In this document: in pieces, positions 39,085 to 64,000 of the stretch
How positions within the stretch are numbered: position 1 is the first letter of the stretch
Layout of the letters: each line of letters begins with the position of its first letter
DNA from: Micropterix aruncella
Taxonomy: Eukaryota; Arthropoda; Insecta; Lepidoptera; Micropterigidae
DNA length: 64,000 nt
NCBI GenBank assembly: GCA_944548615.1
Contig: OX155960.1
Coordinates: forward strand, 27,631,333-27,695,332
Reading direction: 5' to 3'
Translations under genes and position numbers: made by a program
The notes under the pieces: model-generated
What the model was told of the DNA's origin: nothing
The model's input: the letters and a program-made list of their open reading frames with translations, nothing else
Database searches by the model: none

Positions 39085-39614
39085 TTATCACTAAATAAAT
39101 GAAATGATAAAATAATGAAAGGGCACTTATCTGGTCTGTGGTGACCAGGAGTGACTCCACGCCTTCTTCTTCTCCTCCCTCAGTGTTTGCTGGTGCTTCC
39201 TGCTGTGGCACTAGAATCCGATTAAAATGGCCTCACACAGCGGCAACACAACAATGCGAGACGAGAATGAATGCTGGAAAATAATAGGCGATTAGTGTTT
39301 CTTAAATATTAATGATTGTTATAAAATGTATATCAATATTTCGGCTCAGCCGTCGTCAAGATATGTGACATTTCTTATCACTAAATAAATGAAATGATAA
39401 AATAATGAAAGGGCACTTATCTGGTCTGTGGTGACCAGGAGTGACTCCACGCCTTCTTCTTCTCCTCCCTCAGTGTTTGCTGGTGCTTCCTGCTGTGGCA
39501 CTAGAATCCGATTAAAATGGCCTCACACAGCGGCAACACAACAATGCGAGACGAGAATGAATGCTGGAAAATAATAGGCGATTAGTGTTTCTTAAATATT
39601 AATGATTGTTATAA
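39085..39614. repeat. 240-bp direct repeats with a hammerhead-like spacer
   Basis: 39085-39324 and 39375-39614 are essentially identical (TTATCACTAAATAAATG ... GATTGTTATAA), period 290. The 50-bp spacer, read on the minus strand, contains TTGACGAC, GGCTGAGCC and GAAAT, which resembles the core order of Penelope-type hammerhead motifs. TA arrays lie outside both copies. Confidence 0.8.
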
Positions 39615-39973
<359 letters not shown>

Positions 39974-39999
39974 ATGTCAAACAACCGCGATAGTCTTCG

Positions 40000-40726
<727 letters not shown>

Positions 40727-41334
40727 TGTAGGAGCCTACGGCCCTACATACCCACAACAAAAAAGTCAATTTCACAGAACAGAAAACTGCAGACTCGCTC
40801 AAACTTGCACGCGCAGCTGCAGTTAATTTCCAGCTAAATTTGGCAAATATTGCCCAGGTTAGCGACACATGCGTCGCCCCACTCGTAGCTATTGCATCAC
40901 CGATCTCCCTATAAAACGCAGTACATTGCATTCGATCATTATCATTCCTTTGGTGGTCAAGTACACCTACACACTGCTACATCATTCCTTTGGCAGACAG
41001 TTGCCACGTGCTACATCATTACTTCGGCAGACAGTTACCGCGCTCTACACATCGTCCCCTCAGTGGACAGATATCTCGACTACACACTTCGCTCCTCGAC
41101 TACACACTTCGCTCCTCGACTACACACGCACCGCCACGGCTTCACCTCGCGCCCACACTACAACACAACGGCGAACACAACTCAAGGCGTTAAGAACTGG
41201 CGACTTCGACTCACTTCTGAATAAACTCTTCTACACGGACATATACGACTCTCATTAACGGAGCAACCTTCATGATGAGAACCACCCTTCGCTCACAATC
41301 AATTGGAGTCTAGTGAAGGGTGGCCATTCTCACA
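40727..41334 (+). mobile_element. Solo LTR, 608 bp, TATT duplication
   Basis: Begins TGTAGGAGCC, ends CCATTCTCACA, and is flanked by TATT at 40723-40726 and 41335-41338. Removing it restores an uninterrupted tandem junction between units A and B. A TATA-like CTATAAAA lies at 40909-40916. CTCGACTACACACTTCGCTC is repeated around 41076-41120. A strong hairpin stands at 41282-41323. Related to 55735-56281. A 4-bp duplication fits a Gypsy-type element. Open frames inside are not LTR-retrotransposon genes. Confidence 0.8.
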
Positions 41335-41890
41335 TATTTGATAGTTTTGTGTATATATTCTTTTTAGAATTGATCAATAAGATGATTATAAAGTAAATAA
41401 TTATAAAAGCCACTTACATCGTGACGCAGGATTCCCTTGATCGGATTCGGGAATGCTTTAGGTGTTAACGAGAATGATGAATGCCTCTCACTTGCGGAAA
41501 GAGGAGTAGGTTTAAGTTGGGCCCATTTTTCAACTAGTAAACGCTCACCCTTCATCCAATTATCTCAAAAATTAAGCTACAATCCTTCTTTATACGTAAA
41601 CTCACTCAATTTCCTATTATTTCGAGGGAAATAACAAGACAAGACGAGCTACTTGACAGATGGAAGAATTTAAAATTTCGAATTTCGTTTTTTTATTTTC
41701 TAAAGGTGCGATATAAAGAAGCTGCGATCAATATTCAGCTGAAAACTTAAAACTAAAAGCGTGACATGCCCTCATATCAATGAAAGGAAGCAGTCAGCTC
41801 TTTCCTATTAGTTGGAAAGATTACCTTTAACCTAAATGGATTATTTACAATGAACGAAACATAAAATATGTAAAAATTCAATATTTTGAA
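41335..41890. repeat. 557-bp tandem repeat, unit B
   Basis: Same as unit A with very few differences (for example GACGCAGG for GACGAAGG). It continues directly into partial unit C. Confidence 0.9.
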
Positions 41891-42760
<870 letters not shown>

Positions 42761-43018
42761 GAAAAAATAAAAAATTAAACTATTGATCACTTCGGCAAAG
42801 CCGTTTTCTTAATGAAAGTGACATTACGAAATAATTAAAATTTCGAATGCTACCAACATTTAAAATATGATACAATTGGCTGAGTTTGTTATCAACGAGC
42901 CATTAAATCGAAATGGGATGTTGCAGAAGAGATCATTTGCTATAATACAGCCATATTTACTTTTAATCAATAGTTTCGGAGTTACTTAACTGTTTGTATT
43001 TTTTTTTCAAAAACATAC

Positions 43019-43328
43019 TGTGCTCGATTGCGTTTCTTCGTGAACCAAAATTGGAAATTCGTTCGTGTGAACGATATAGGGCAATACGTAGAGCGGAATT
43101 TGAAATGAACGGTTGTCAATTTTCTCATTAAAACTACCCACCAAAGATAAAGCATCTGAATCTAACACCGCACGAAATGTGTTAAAATTTATTAGGACAA
43201 GTATAAGTTTGAATGGTGGTTTTTATCGAAAATCGTTCGTTTCATATTCCACTCTAAGGTATTGCTCTATTTCGTTCGCATGAACTAATTTCAATTTTAG
43301 TTCACAAAGAAACGCAATCGGGCCCACG
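43019..43328. mobile_element. CGATTGCGTTTCT-ended MITE, 310 bp
   Basis: 43026-43112 and 43234-43320 are about 87-bp imperfect inverted repeats (CGATTGCGTTTCTTCGTGAA ... inverse of TTCACAAAGAAACGCAATCG). The outermost bases are GTG(CT)C / GGGCCCAC. No gene. A relative lies at 25637-25908. Confidence 0.7.
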
Positions 43329-45000
43329 CTGTGACCTATTATAAAAATATGTACCATGCAATATACTGCTATTTCATTAACTACATGAAATATCGGTACT
43401 TTAATTATATAAATTATTATAAAATTTGCTACAAAAAACAAATGCCAAAGAAACGAGTTGGCCGATTGGCGAAATTAGAAAAGTTGACCGTTATTTTATT
43501 TCTAGTTAGTTTTCTTTCATTATGTACAGAAGACCATTTTTTTTTGGTTTTTCATTGTTTTTAAGTAATAATAATTGATTTTAATAATGATAACATTTAA
43601 ATACTATTTTAATAAATCGTAAGTTAAACGGCACATAGGAAATATTTAATTTAGCATGCGGAGTACACATAGGATATTATGCCTAGTAAAATCCCTTATG
43701 AATATGGGATTATGTAAAAACATTACTAATAATTAATATATTTGCTAGAGTATTGTTTGATTAGCAATTATTATAAATAAATAAATAATTTAAGGAAATA
43801 TCTGGCGACCTATGTTATAATTTTATTATAGCGCTAAAAAACTGTAAAGTTCAGCAAGTTCATTCATATTCTAGCATTATTAAAAAATATACGAAATATA
43901 CATCAAACAATAAATTGAATGTTCATAAAAAGTTTTATGTATAAGAAATTAGAATGAAATTGGATTAAGCTGCATTAAAAACAAATGTTAAGAAACTGAA
44001 AAATTACCATTACCTTGTGTAATATAAATTAATTATTATTATAACAAAAATAAAACAAAATAGGATTACCAAAATTCACGACATGTATATTCATGATACG
44101 ACAAAAAATATGCCCTATGATCGCCCACGTCGCATATTGGATAGAACAAACGAAGAATAAGAAGAAGAATAAATCAAATCAACAAAACAGCTAAACAACT
44201 GGTGAGAAATCAGGCAAATTTAAAGTGGTTACCCAACACTGGCTGAAGTGTAACAAACTTTGAAAATGCTAAAGAAATGCAAATGCGGATTAGGTTGATA
44301 AACAAAGTCGTCACAAAAATCAAAAATTACGATTTGGGTCGTGCTAACTTCCCGGACGTAACAATTCGATCCCCGTTTGGTACTGATAGTCGGGGAGCTC
44401 ACTGCAGATACCCTTAGCTCACTTTTATGGGGAAATATGTAGCTATAGAGACCCTCTCACTCCATACCAGTTGCAAAACCACCGAAAGAAGGGATGTTTA
44501 TAATGCGTATGCTCGCAGCATAGTTGATTATACATCGCTTACATTATATAGTTACATCAGTATCAGGTGTTCAAGACTCGGTTTAAAATGATTCATAAAC
44601 AGTTCGTGGGAAATATTGCTCCGCATGATATTCCTTGATAGCTACCCAGAAAGCATCGAATATTACGGCACGTTAACCCTTGTAAGTCGCCGAACCGTTT
44701 CTGAAATGAATCTATTGTAGGTACACCTCATGCACAGCCTTACTGAGAGGATTAACCTTTTACCAGAAATCACATTCAGAGAACCTTTCAGCAGCAATGC
44801 CGGATTAACCCATATAGCTTAGGCCGTCGAATCTCGGGCCACCCCTTTGACCTTTTGAGGCCCCTTTGACAGGGGCGGACCGTAAGTTAGTGGGGTCCTG
44901 AGCTGTTATTACTTGGGGGCCTGCCTAATTAATCAACTAATTGCCATATTGTCAAAAAACTGTTTTCGATAATGATGTCTAGGTCACTAGGTTCGACTGC
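43329..45000. other. No gene seen
   Basis: AT-rich to about 44300, then more balanced DNA leading to the R1-type LINE. No identifiable frame. Confidence 0.5.
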
Positions 45001-45020
45001 GCGGCCAGCGCCTCCCACTT

Positions 45021-45668
45021 GTGGCGATGACTGGCGCGTATCGGACGACCTCCACTCTCGCTCTTCCCCTCATCGCTGGGATACTGCCGATTGATCTGGA
45101 GGTTTTGGAGCGTGCGGCTAAGTCATGGTTACGCCGCTGGGAGCCGGTGGACTATTTCAGTCTGACGGTGAACCCGGCAGAAACCAGGTTTGTGGAGAGT
45201 ACCCACAGTGGTTTGTGGAGAGTACCCACAAACCACTGTGGGTACTCTCCACAAACCAGAGCTCTGACTATCTCACCAATAGTTTCTTCCCGTCGGTGTC
45301 CGAGCGGATGAAAAATGATTTTCTACGGCTTGGCCACCGAGTCACGCAACTCATCGGGGGTCACGGTGAGTTCAGGGCCAAGCTATTTGGCTTTGGACTC
45401 AGAGAAGATTCCTGGTGCCCGTGTGGCTCCGGTCGTCAGACCGCAGAACACATCATTTGGACATGCCCTAAGCTGTACGCTGTACGGGCAAAAATGTTGG
45501 ATGTGGTTGGTGCGTGCGTCGGCAGTCTGCCAATCTGGTAAACAGATCTCGTGATTCGCGAGTTTTGCTACCGAGCGTTCCGGGAGATGGCGAACCATTG
45601 GGTGTCAAACTGGGAGCATTTGAGGCAGCGGGACTCTCCTCCTCTGGGGGAGGGCGTCCCTTTTTAAC
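45021..45668 (+). pseudogene. R1-type LINE ORF2 C-terminus, interrupted
   Basis: TGAYRTTSTLALPLIAGILP and IDLEVLERAAKSWLRRW belong to R1-clade ORF2. After a 71-bp palindrome the protein resumes in another frame with RVTQLIGGHGEFRAKLFGFG, WCPCGSGRQTAEHIIWTCP (the C.C...H..C zinc-like knuckle), then a TAA after SLPIW and, in the same frame, FCYRAFREMANHWVSNWEHL to the final stop near 45668. R1-clade elements often target rDNA or telomeric repeats; this copy lies in ordinary DNA. RT and endonuclease are absent. Confidence 0.75.
45187..45257. repeat. 31-bp-arm perfect inverted repeat inside LINE
   Basis: GGTTTGTGGAGAGTACCCAC... at 45187-45217 is the exact reverse complement of 45227-45257, with a 9-nt loop. 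The loop side repeats the GTGGAGAGTACCCACA unit, so direct and inverted copies are combined. Confidence 0.95.
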
Positions 45669-45895
45669 GGCGCTGCCCGGTGGCTGCTTCATCGTCCGAA
45701 GTCGCCCGTTTTGTATTGTGACGTACCTGTGGGAGCTAAGGGGCCCTTGCTGAGTTGACCACGAAGACCCATTCTGTTCAGGGTTGGTCACACTCACGGG
45801 TCAACACCCATCCGACGGCCTCCACGCATGAAATGCGAGCCTGGGTAGGACTCTGGCCTTATGAATATTTCTGGCTATATAAATTTCATATTTAA

Positions 45896-46095
45896 TTATA
45901 AATAATTAATAATTATTTAAATTTATAATTATTATTATTTTTCTATGTAAAAATATATTAAATAATTAATAATTATTTAAATTTATAATTATTATTATTT
46001 TTCTATATAAAAATATATTAAATAATTAATAATTATTTAATTTTATAATTATTATTATTTTTTTATATAAAAATATATTAAATAATTAATTTATA
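45896..46095. repeat. 60-bp minisatellite, about 3.3 copies
   Basis: AATAATTAATAATTATTTAA ... AAAAATATATTA repeats with a period of exactly 60 bp at 45901, 45961 and 46021, and partially at 46081, with one or a few substitutions per copy. Confidence 0.9.
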
Positions 46096-46099
46096 TTAA

Positions 46100-46560
46100 A
46101 AGTTTCCTCTAGGAATCAATCTTCTGGCGCTCCTGGACGGTCTGCGCTCCGTGCGGCATTGTCAATCGATTGGGCACTCTGACTAACAGTCGGGAAAGTC
46201 TGGAAGCAGTACTGTTTCCTATAGAGCGGGGGTGGTTGCGGACCTTACGGCGTCTGCTCTTGAAACGACCATTGGCTACACAATCCTGGGTGAACAGCCG
46301 GGCAAAGGATGCCGTGGTCCGCGATAGATTCGGTATACACCGTTTCACCGCTTGGTAAGGAAGAGGACCGCGCAAGCGACCTCGAACTCGTAACCAATCG
46401 AGAGACTGAAGTAATCTGGTCACAATTGGAAATAAGGGCTTGAGTGTAAGCCCGCTGGGTAGCACTCCTGGCTATCTCGCGGTTAAGGCGTTGGCCTCTT
46501 ACGGGCTTGTGGCGGAGCTTGATGATGAACTGTTTTTGTCCAAGTCTTCTGCGCTCCCTT
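46100..46560 (+). repeat. R1-like LINE 3' region, second piece
   Basis: GACCGCGCAAGCGACCTCGA and AGCCCGCTGGGTAGCAC..TTACGGGCTTGTGGCGGAG match 25140-25265 in order. It probably belongs to the same insertion as 45021-45668, split by the minisatellite. Confidence 0.45.
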
Positions 46561-49500
46561 CAGGGAGACTGTAATGATCTGAAAATCATCACATGATCGC
46601 TTAGCAGCTCTAAGCTAAACGCAAAATAGATTATTCGAAATTTTAAAAATAAATTGTACTTAAAAAATGATCATAGTGACATCTAGCGATTTAATTAGGA
46701 ACTAAAACGGACAGATGAAGAATGTCACTTGCTAAATTATAGAGCGCAGTGTCAACGTTACATAAATAAAGGGTTTTGAATAGTTTTGAGAGTTAAGGAC
46801 ATTATTAGGGGTTTAAATATAGACAATCAGGAATATTTGGCAAGAAATTAGCATATTTTGAGATTTTTACGAAAAATAGACGTAAATATCAATAATTGAC
46901 AAATAGACAATAGAAGCATGTTTATGGTCTTAAAAAAGTCGACCGATTGGTTTTTCAAAGAAATATAAAAAGGGGTTCATTAAATAGTAGGAATTATGGG
47001 AGAATTAATAGCAATATTGATAAAGTCATTTGAAGAACATTTGATTTATTATTAAGAGAAATTGGAAAACATAATCGACATCGATGGAAGAAAGCCGAAT
47101 TAATGAAATTAAAAGAATTTTTCACCAAATAATTGCCAGTCAAAATAAAATTTAATAGTTAAAATGAGGAAATTTAGAAACACTTAATTAAAATAGAGGA
47201 ATTACTAGATAAAAATACTATCAATAAATAAAATTGAAATAAAATAGTTATATTATTTCGCTTTCAAATGCGAAAGCGGAAACGACGCGAAAGAAAGGCG
47301 GCAAGATTAAGTCAAAGTATGAAGATTTCCCGCCGAATATGAAACATCAATTTCTCATAATACGTAAAATAAATACTTAAAATCATATGTAGAAGTAGAA
47401 GCACGAATTATCGTTAAGAAATTCGCTTGTTAGCAATGTGGCAGAGCGTTATTTAACGAAAAAATAGATAAATCAGATCGTTTTATGATTGATTAGTCAA
47501 TAGTTGTGGGTTAAATTATTGAAAAAAGGTCATATCGATAGGGGTGTTATAAAAGGGATGGACGTGTTGCTTCCGGCATCCATTAAGAAATTTTAGTTGC
47601 ACGCACTAAAGCTGCGAAAGTTTGGGAAAGAAAAGTATATCTTGGGGCTCAGATGTGAGGATAAAACAGTTTAAAATAAGGGCACTGAGATGCTGTGAAG
47701 CATCTTAGTGCCCAGTTCATTTAAATTCGTATAAAGTGTGCAGATCGTACATCACAGAAACGCTTTATCGCACTCGTCATTGAGGCGCTTTTTACAAAGA
47801 CACTAAAACGAACAAATAATTGAAAATCCAGTGCTAAAAATGTGAATCGAGAGAGCTACGCGAGTTGGCATGAAAAAATCCAACATTTCAAATAAAATAG
47901 AAGTACGAGATTTCGTCGGGTTGCAATACGAAAATTATATCAAAGATGGCGACGAGGCAAAGTCAGATTAATATATCACAACATTGCGAGCGTTCTTCGG
48001 AGGTGCATAACATAGCGGTGAAATACAATTAAAACATTGACGAGAACGCAGTAACGGCTTGGAATTGCAGTACGATAGCGAAGAGGTTGGGGTTTCTAAA
48101 AAGGCATTCGTCGTGGTATGGCAGATTTCTAGGAATGCAACAACACATCGAAGATTGACATTTAGTTATAAGTGCATAATTGTGCAATGCAGCTGTAAAT
48201 ACGGGAAGTATAGCCGAGAGTCATTGTCGGCAAAGATGTACTAAAAATATGTAAGTTTATTTTGCCGAAGCTGGCGTTATTTAATTATTTGGGCCGAAGC
48301 TAGCAACCAATATTGTCATTGTTGTATATTTTTTGGGGTTATAAATATTAGAGTTTTGGGGGGTTTGTTGGAAATTATTAGAAATGATAAGTAGTAACGT
48401 AAATGCGTGATTTCTACATATTTGCACGTTAACTAAAAATGAGTCATTTAACATCGATTGACAGGAAGAGTCGTTGATAATTCTACGAGGTAAACCTCTA
48501 GTCAGACTCTCATTTAATTTGGAAGAGAGTTAGCCTTTCTAACTCCATTGATTCAGACACCAGCCATTATATAAATGTGCTCTTAATTTGGAAACTAGTT
48601 AAGGAAACATTCGAATTATACTGAATGTTAGAATAAAATTAAAGATAAGGAAAATTGTAGATTATATTAAGGTTTTTTGTTTTGACTGATCGATGGGGTT
48701 TCACGGATAACGGGGAGGGAATAGTATTAATAGAAATAATAGAACGAAAACCATATGGACATTCAGTGGACTGAATGGTAACCAGGTCGTAGTTTATATC
48801 GGGCATTAGCGACTGCGGTCATTTAAATTCATTATATCACTGGAACGCCATCGACTAGTTGACAGTATGTTAGTTATAAGTAATTTTATTGTTGTATGTA
48901 ACATTACGATTCATGTTTCAATATAAATTGACATTGAACATATTTAAGTAAATAAGGGATTAGAATCTAATTGTCGAATTTCACGGCGGAGATTTAAACT
49001 CATGCATTATCATTATTAATATTATTTTATTAACAATCGACTGAACGCAGCCATTGTTGTCATCGACAAATGATCGATCGAAATAACTCAAGAAGAAATT
49101 GTAAATATTTGTGGTGAATTAGGCGCTCATTATAATAAATATAATTCACGATAGTAGTACTTAAACTAAATAGGAGAATTTATAAATTTAATTGTTAATA
49201 TATGCATTTGGGTTAATATATGGATTATTAATTGGAGAAGATTTGTTTCATTGAGGAAGTAAATACAGAGGGAAATTATTAGACAAGGTGTTGGAAGCCT
49301 ATCCCACTGGAAGGTAATATTATCACTGTCGCTGATATGGTAGTGAAGTAAGTGGATCAAAAGTATAACTTACAATTTTAAAGATAGAGATATAGAAAAA
49401 AGCAACTCTCTACAAGACAGAACGACTAATCGTTATAACTTCCTGAGGTGACATGCTCGCCCACTGTAGTTGACAACTCTAGTTGTGACGTAACTAGCCG

Positions 49501-50146
49501 CCCCTGTGGGTGCTTGACTTCTTGCAGGTTCTCCCGATGTAGATGCCCCCGACGGATCCCCTGCCGTTTGCAGCCGGAGCCCGGGACCACTCAGTAGCAT
49601 GGATTCATCATGTCATCGCCACTACTATACTATACCATACTACACTATATATATTTTTTTATTACACTGTTTATACTTTAGTACGTAAGCTAAAACTTGT
49701 ATATATCATAATGTTAGATAGTAAGTGAATTGTTGATATTTCTTTAATTAAATAAACGGTTCACGGGGTCCGGAAGGGGGTAGAAACCAGGAGAATATTC
49801 CTCCATGTCTCCGTTCGTCCACCCCTCACGTGATACCCTTCTGGTAAGCGTGAGGTTGTCGATGCACGATATCCCAGGCAGATAAAACGACCCATGTGAT
49901 GCCCGGACTGATGAGCGGGGTTTCTCCCCCCGCTTGTCACCGCGTAGCCTAATAATGAATAGGTTACTAGGTACACGATGTAAGAAAAAAAGAGGACACT
50001 AAAATATTTTATTTACTTAATATGACAGATAGAATACAACTGTAAGACATTTTACTTTTTACTAAAAATAGACTAATCGATTAGCAAAAACGTACGTAAG
50101 AAAACGTTGAAACTTCTTATTCAAAACGATCACGTTTATAATATTT
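46561..50146. other. No intact gene; possible decayed repeat
   Basis: 46900-47700 and 48000-48250 read like heavily stopped coding sequence in places, but I cannot assign a family. 49429-49485 is the third copy of the ATCGTTATAAC..CTGAGGTGAC motif, and 49540-49980 is GC-rich repeat-like DNA ending about 170 bp before the allatotropin-like start exon. No promoter element could be singled out. Confidence 0.4.
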
Positions 50147-50174
50147 TCTTTCCTTCTTCAACAGTTCCGCCATA
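50147..50174 (+). promoter_or_regulatory. Candidate 3' splice site of a 5'-UTR intron
   Basis: A pyrimidine-rich run (TTTTCTTTCCTTCTTCAACAG) ends at 50164, ten bases before the ATG. This suggests the first coding exon starts at 50165 and that a non-coding leader exon and the promoter lie further upstream. I could not identify that exon. Confidence 0.5.
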
Positions 50175-63096
<12,922 letters not shown>

Positions 63097-63131
63097 ACAT
63101 TCAGCATGGCTGCGCAAGACTTTATTTTGTA

Positions 63132-63137
63132 ATTAAA
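63132..63137 (+). terminator. Possible polyadenylation signal ATTAAA of the allatotropin-like gene
   Basis: ATTAAA lies 36 bases after the stop codon, just before a 400-bp TA array. A canonical AATAAA occurs only at 63761-63766, so the transcript either ends very early or carries the TA array in its 3' UTR. Confidence 0.35.
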
Positions 63138-63173
63138 ATATTTATTTAACGGAGCTGTAGGACATGGGAGCTG

Positions 63174-63572
<399 letters not shown>

Positions 63573-64000
63573 GTTTCGTTTTTTTTCTGAAAGTGCGTGA
63601 CCATGTCTAAATATTTAAGAAAAAATAACATTATTACTGTAAAATAATATTTATTATATTGAATGTTGATAATTGATATTTTAAAATCGCATAAAATATA
63701 AAACAGTTATAATACTAGATGATCAACTCTTTATTTGATCGTTAAAAGTAGCTATTAAACAATAAAGGAAGTCAATATTCTTTATAAATGTAAATTATTT
63801 GGCATACCCTCACGCTTTTTATATTCTTTTTGATGGTCTGAATTCATTTAATGTCGGAAACGGCTACGAAATACATATTTACGAGAAAAGAAGCGGAAAT
63901 TTAACAGGAAATTGATAGGGCTGGTGTTAACACAAAATGGATTCCACGAAAGATTTAATTTAAAATTATTATGCTCGGCAGGAGCATCCTTTCTTTGTGT
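63573..64000. other. No gene seen
   Basis: AT-rich; AATAAA at 63761-63766 is the only notable signal. Confidence 0.5.

Noticed and set aside
40869..41258. Three overlapping Thr/His/Arg-rich frames
   Set aside because: They fall inside a solo LTR, which does not encode protein, and come from its ACACTTCGCTC repetition.
46600..48260. Suspected decayed LTR-retrotransposon interior
   Set aside because: Stops occur in all frames, and no protease, RT, RNase H or integrase motif could be recognised, so no element is called.

Overview
The window looks like euchromatic insect DNA, most probably from a moth or butterfly. It is AT-rich, with long introns and many transposable-element remnants: Jockey-, R1- and RTE-type LINEs, a Helitron, mariner, hAT, PIF/Harbinger-like and TTAA-target elements, and solo LTRs. 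Two host-type coding signals also fit an insect: a CLIP/trypsin-type protease remnant, and a neuropeptide precursor whose C-terminal half matches the lepidopteran allatotropin precursor. There is no sign of a bacterial or viral replicon, and I found no CRISPR array or convincing tRNA or rRNA gene.

The only host gene I can assemble is on the plus strand from about 50.2 to 63.1 kb. Four coding exons (50175-50388, 58748-58844, 61864-61951, 63052-63096) splice with phases 1, 0 and 0 (counted as bases carried over 1, 2, 0) into a 147-residue secreted prohormone. It has a signal peptide, a furin-like RSTR site, one amidated peptide candidate (QFKNTESLATGRTF followed by GKR), and a C-terminal region ending in a full EF-hand-type loop split by intron 3. 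The C-terminal region is of the allatotropin-precursor type, but the peptide is not the canonical moth allatotropin GFKNVEMMTARGF. This is therefore a divergent allatotropin-like gene, and it is the best candidate here for something undescribed.

0-5 kb: a 5'-truncated, frameshifted trypsin-like protease remnant joined intronlessly to a CLIP domain in reversed domain order; four TA microsatellites; a minus-strand Jockey-like LINE. 5-20 kb: LINE C-terminal scraps, a Harbinger-like MITE, a 600-bp Helitron with helicase remnant, a mariner transposase scrap, and a hAT element nested in another repeat. 20.7-22.1 kb: a nested GC-rich element with inverted ends, two TIR MITEs and an RTE-type LINE. 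24.8-34 kb: mostly featureless AT-rich DNA with LINE remnants. 34.2-37.7 kb: two LINEs head to head. 38.8-42.5 kb: TA arrays, a perfect 83-bp-arm palindrome, a 557-bp tandem repeat with a solo LTR in it, and a fold-back. 45.0-46.6 kb: an R1-type LINE with an internal palindrome.

Intron 1 of the allatotropin-like gene carries a 3.8-kb DNA transposon (54362-58187) with long inverted ends. It holds a decayed gene of a class I could not name, and is itself hit by a LINE, an LTR and a TTAA-target repeat. Intron 3 carries its 550-bp deletion derivative (62419-62968). Comparing the two copies gives both ends of the family and an empty site for one of the nested insertions.

All splice calls and family assignments come from reading the sequence; none was checked against a database.
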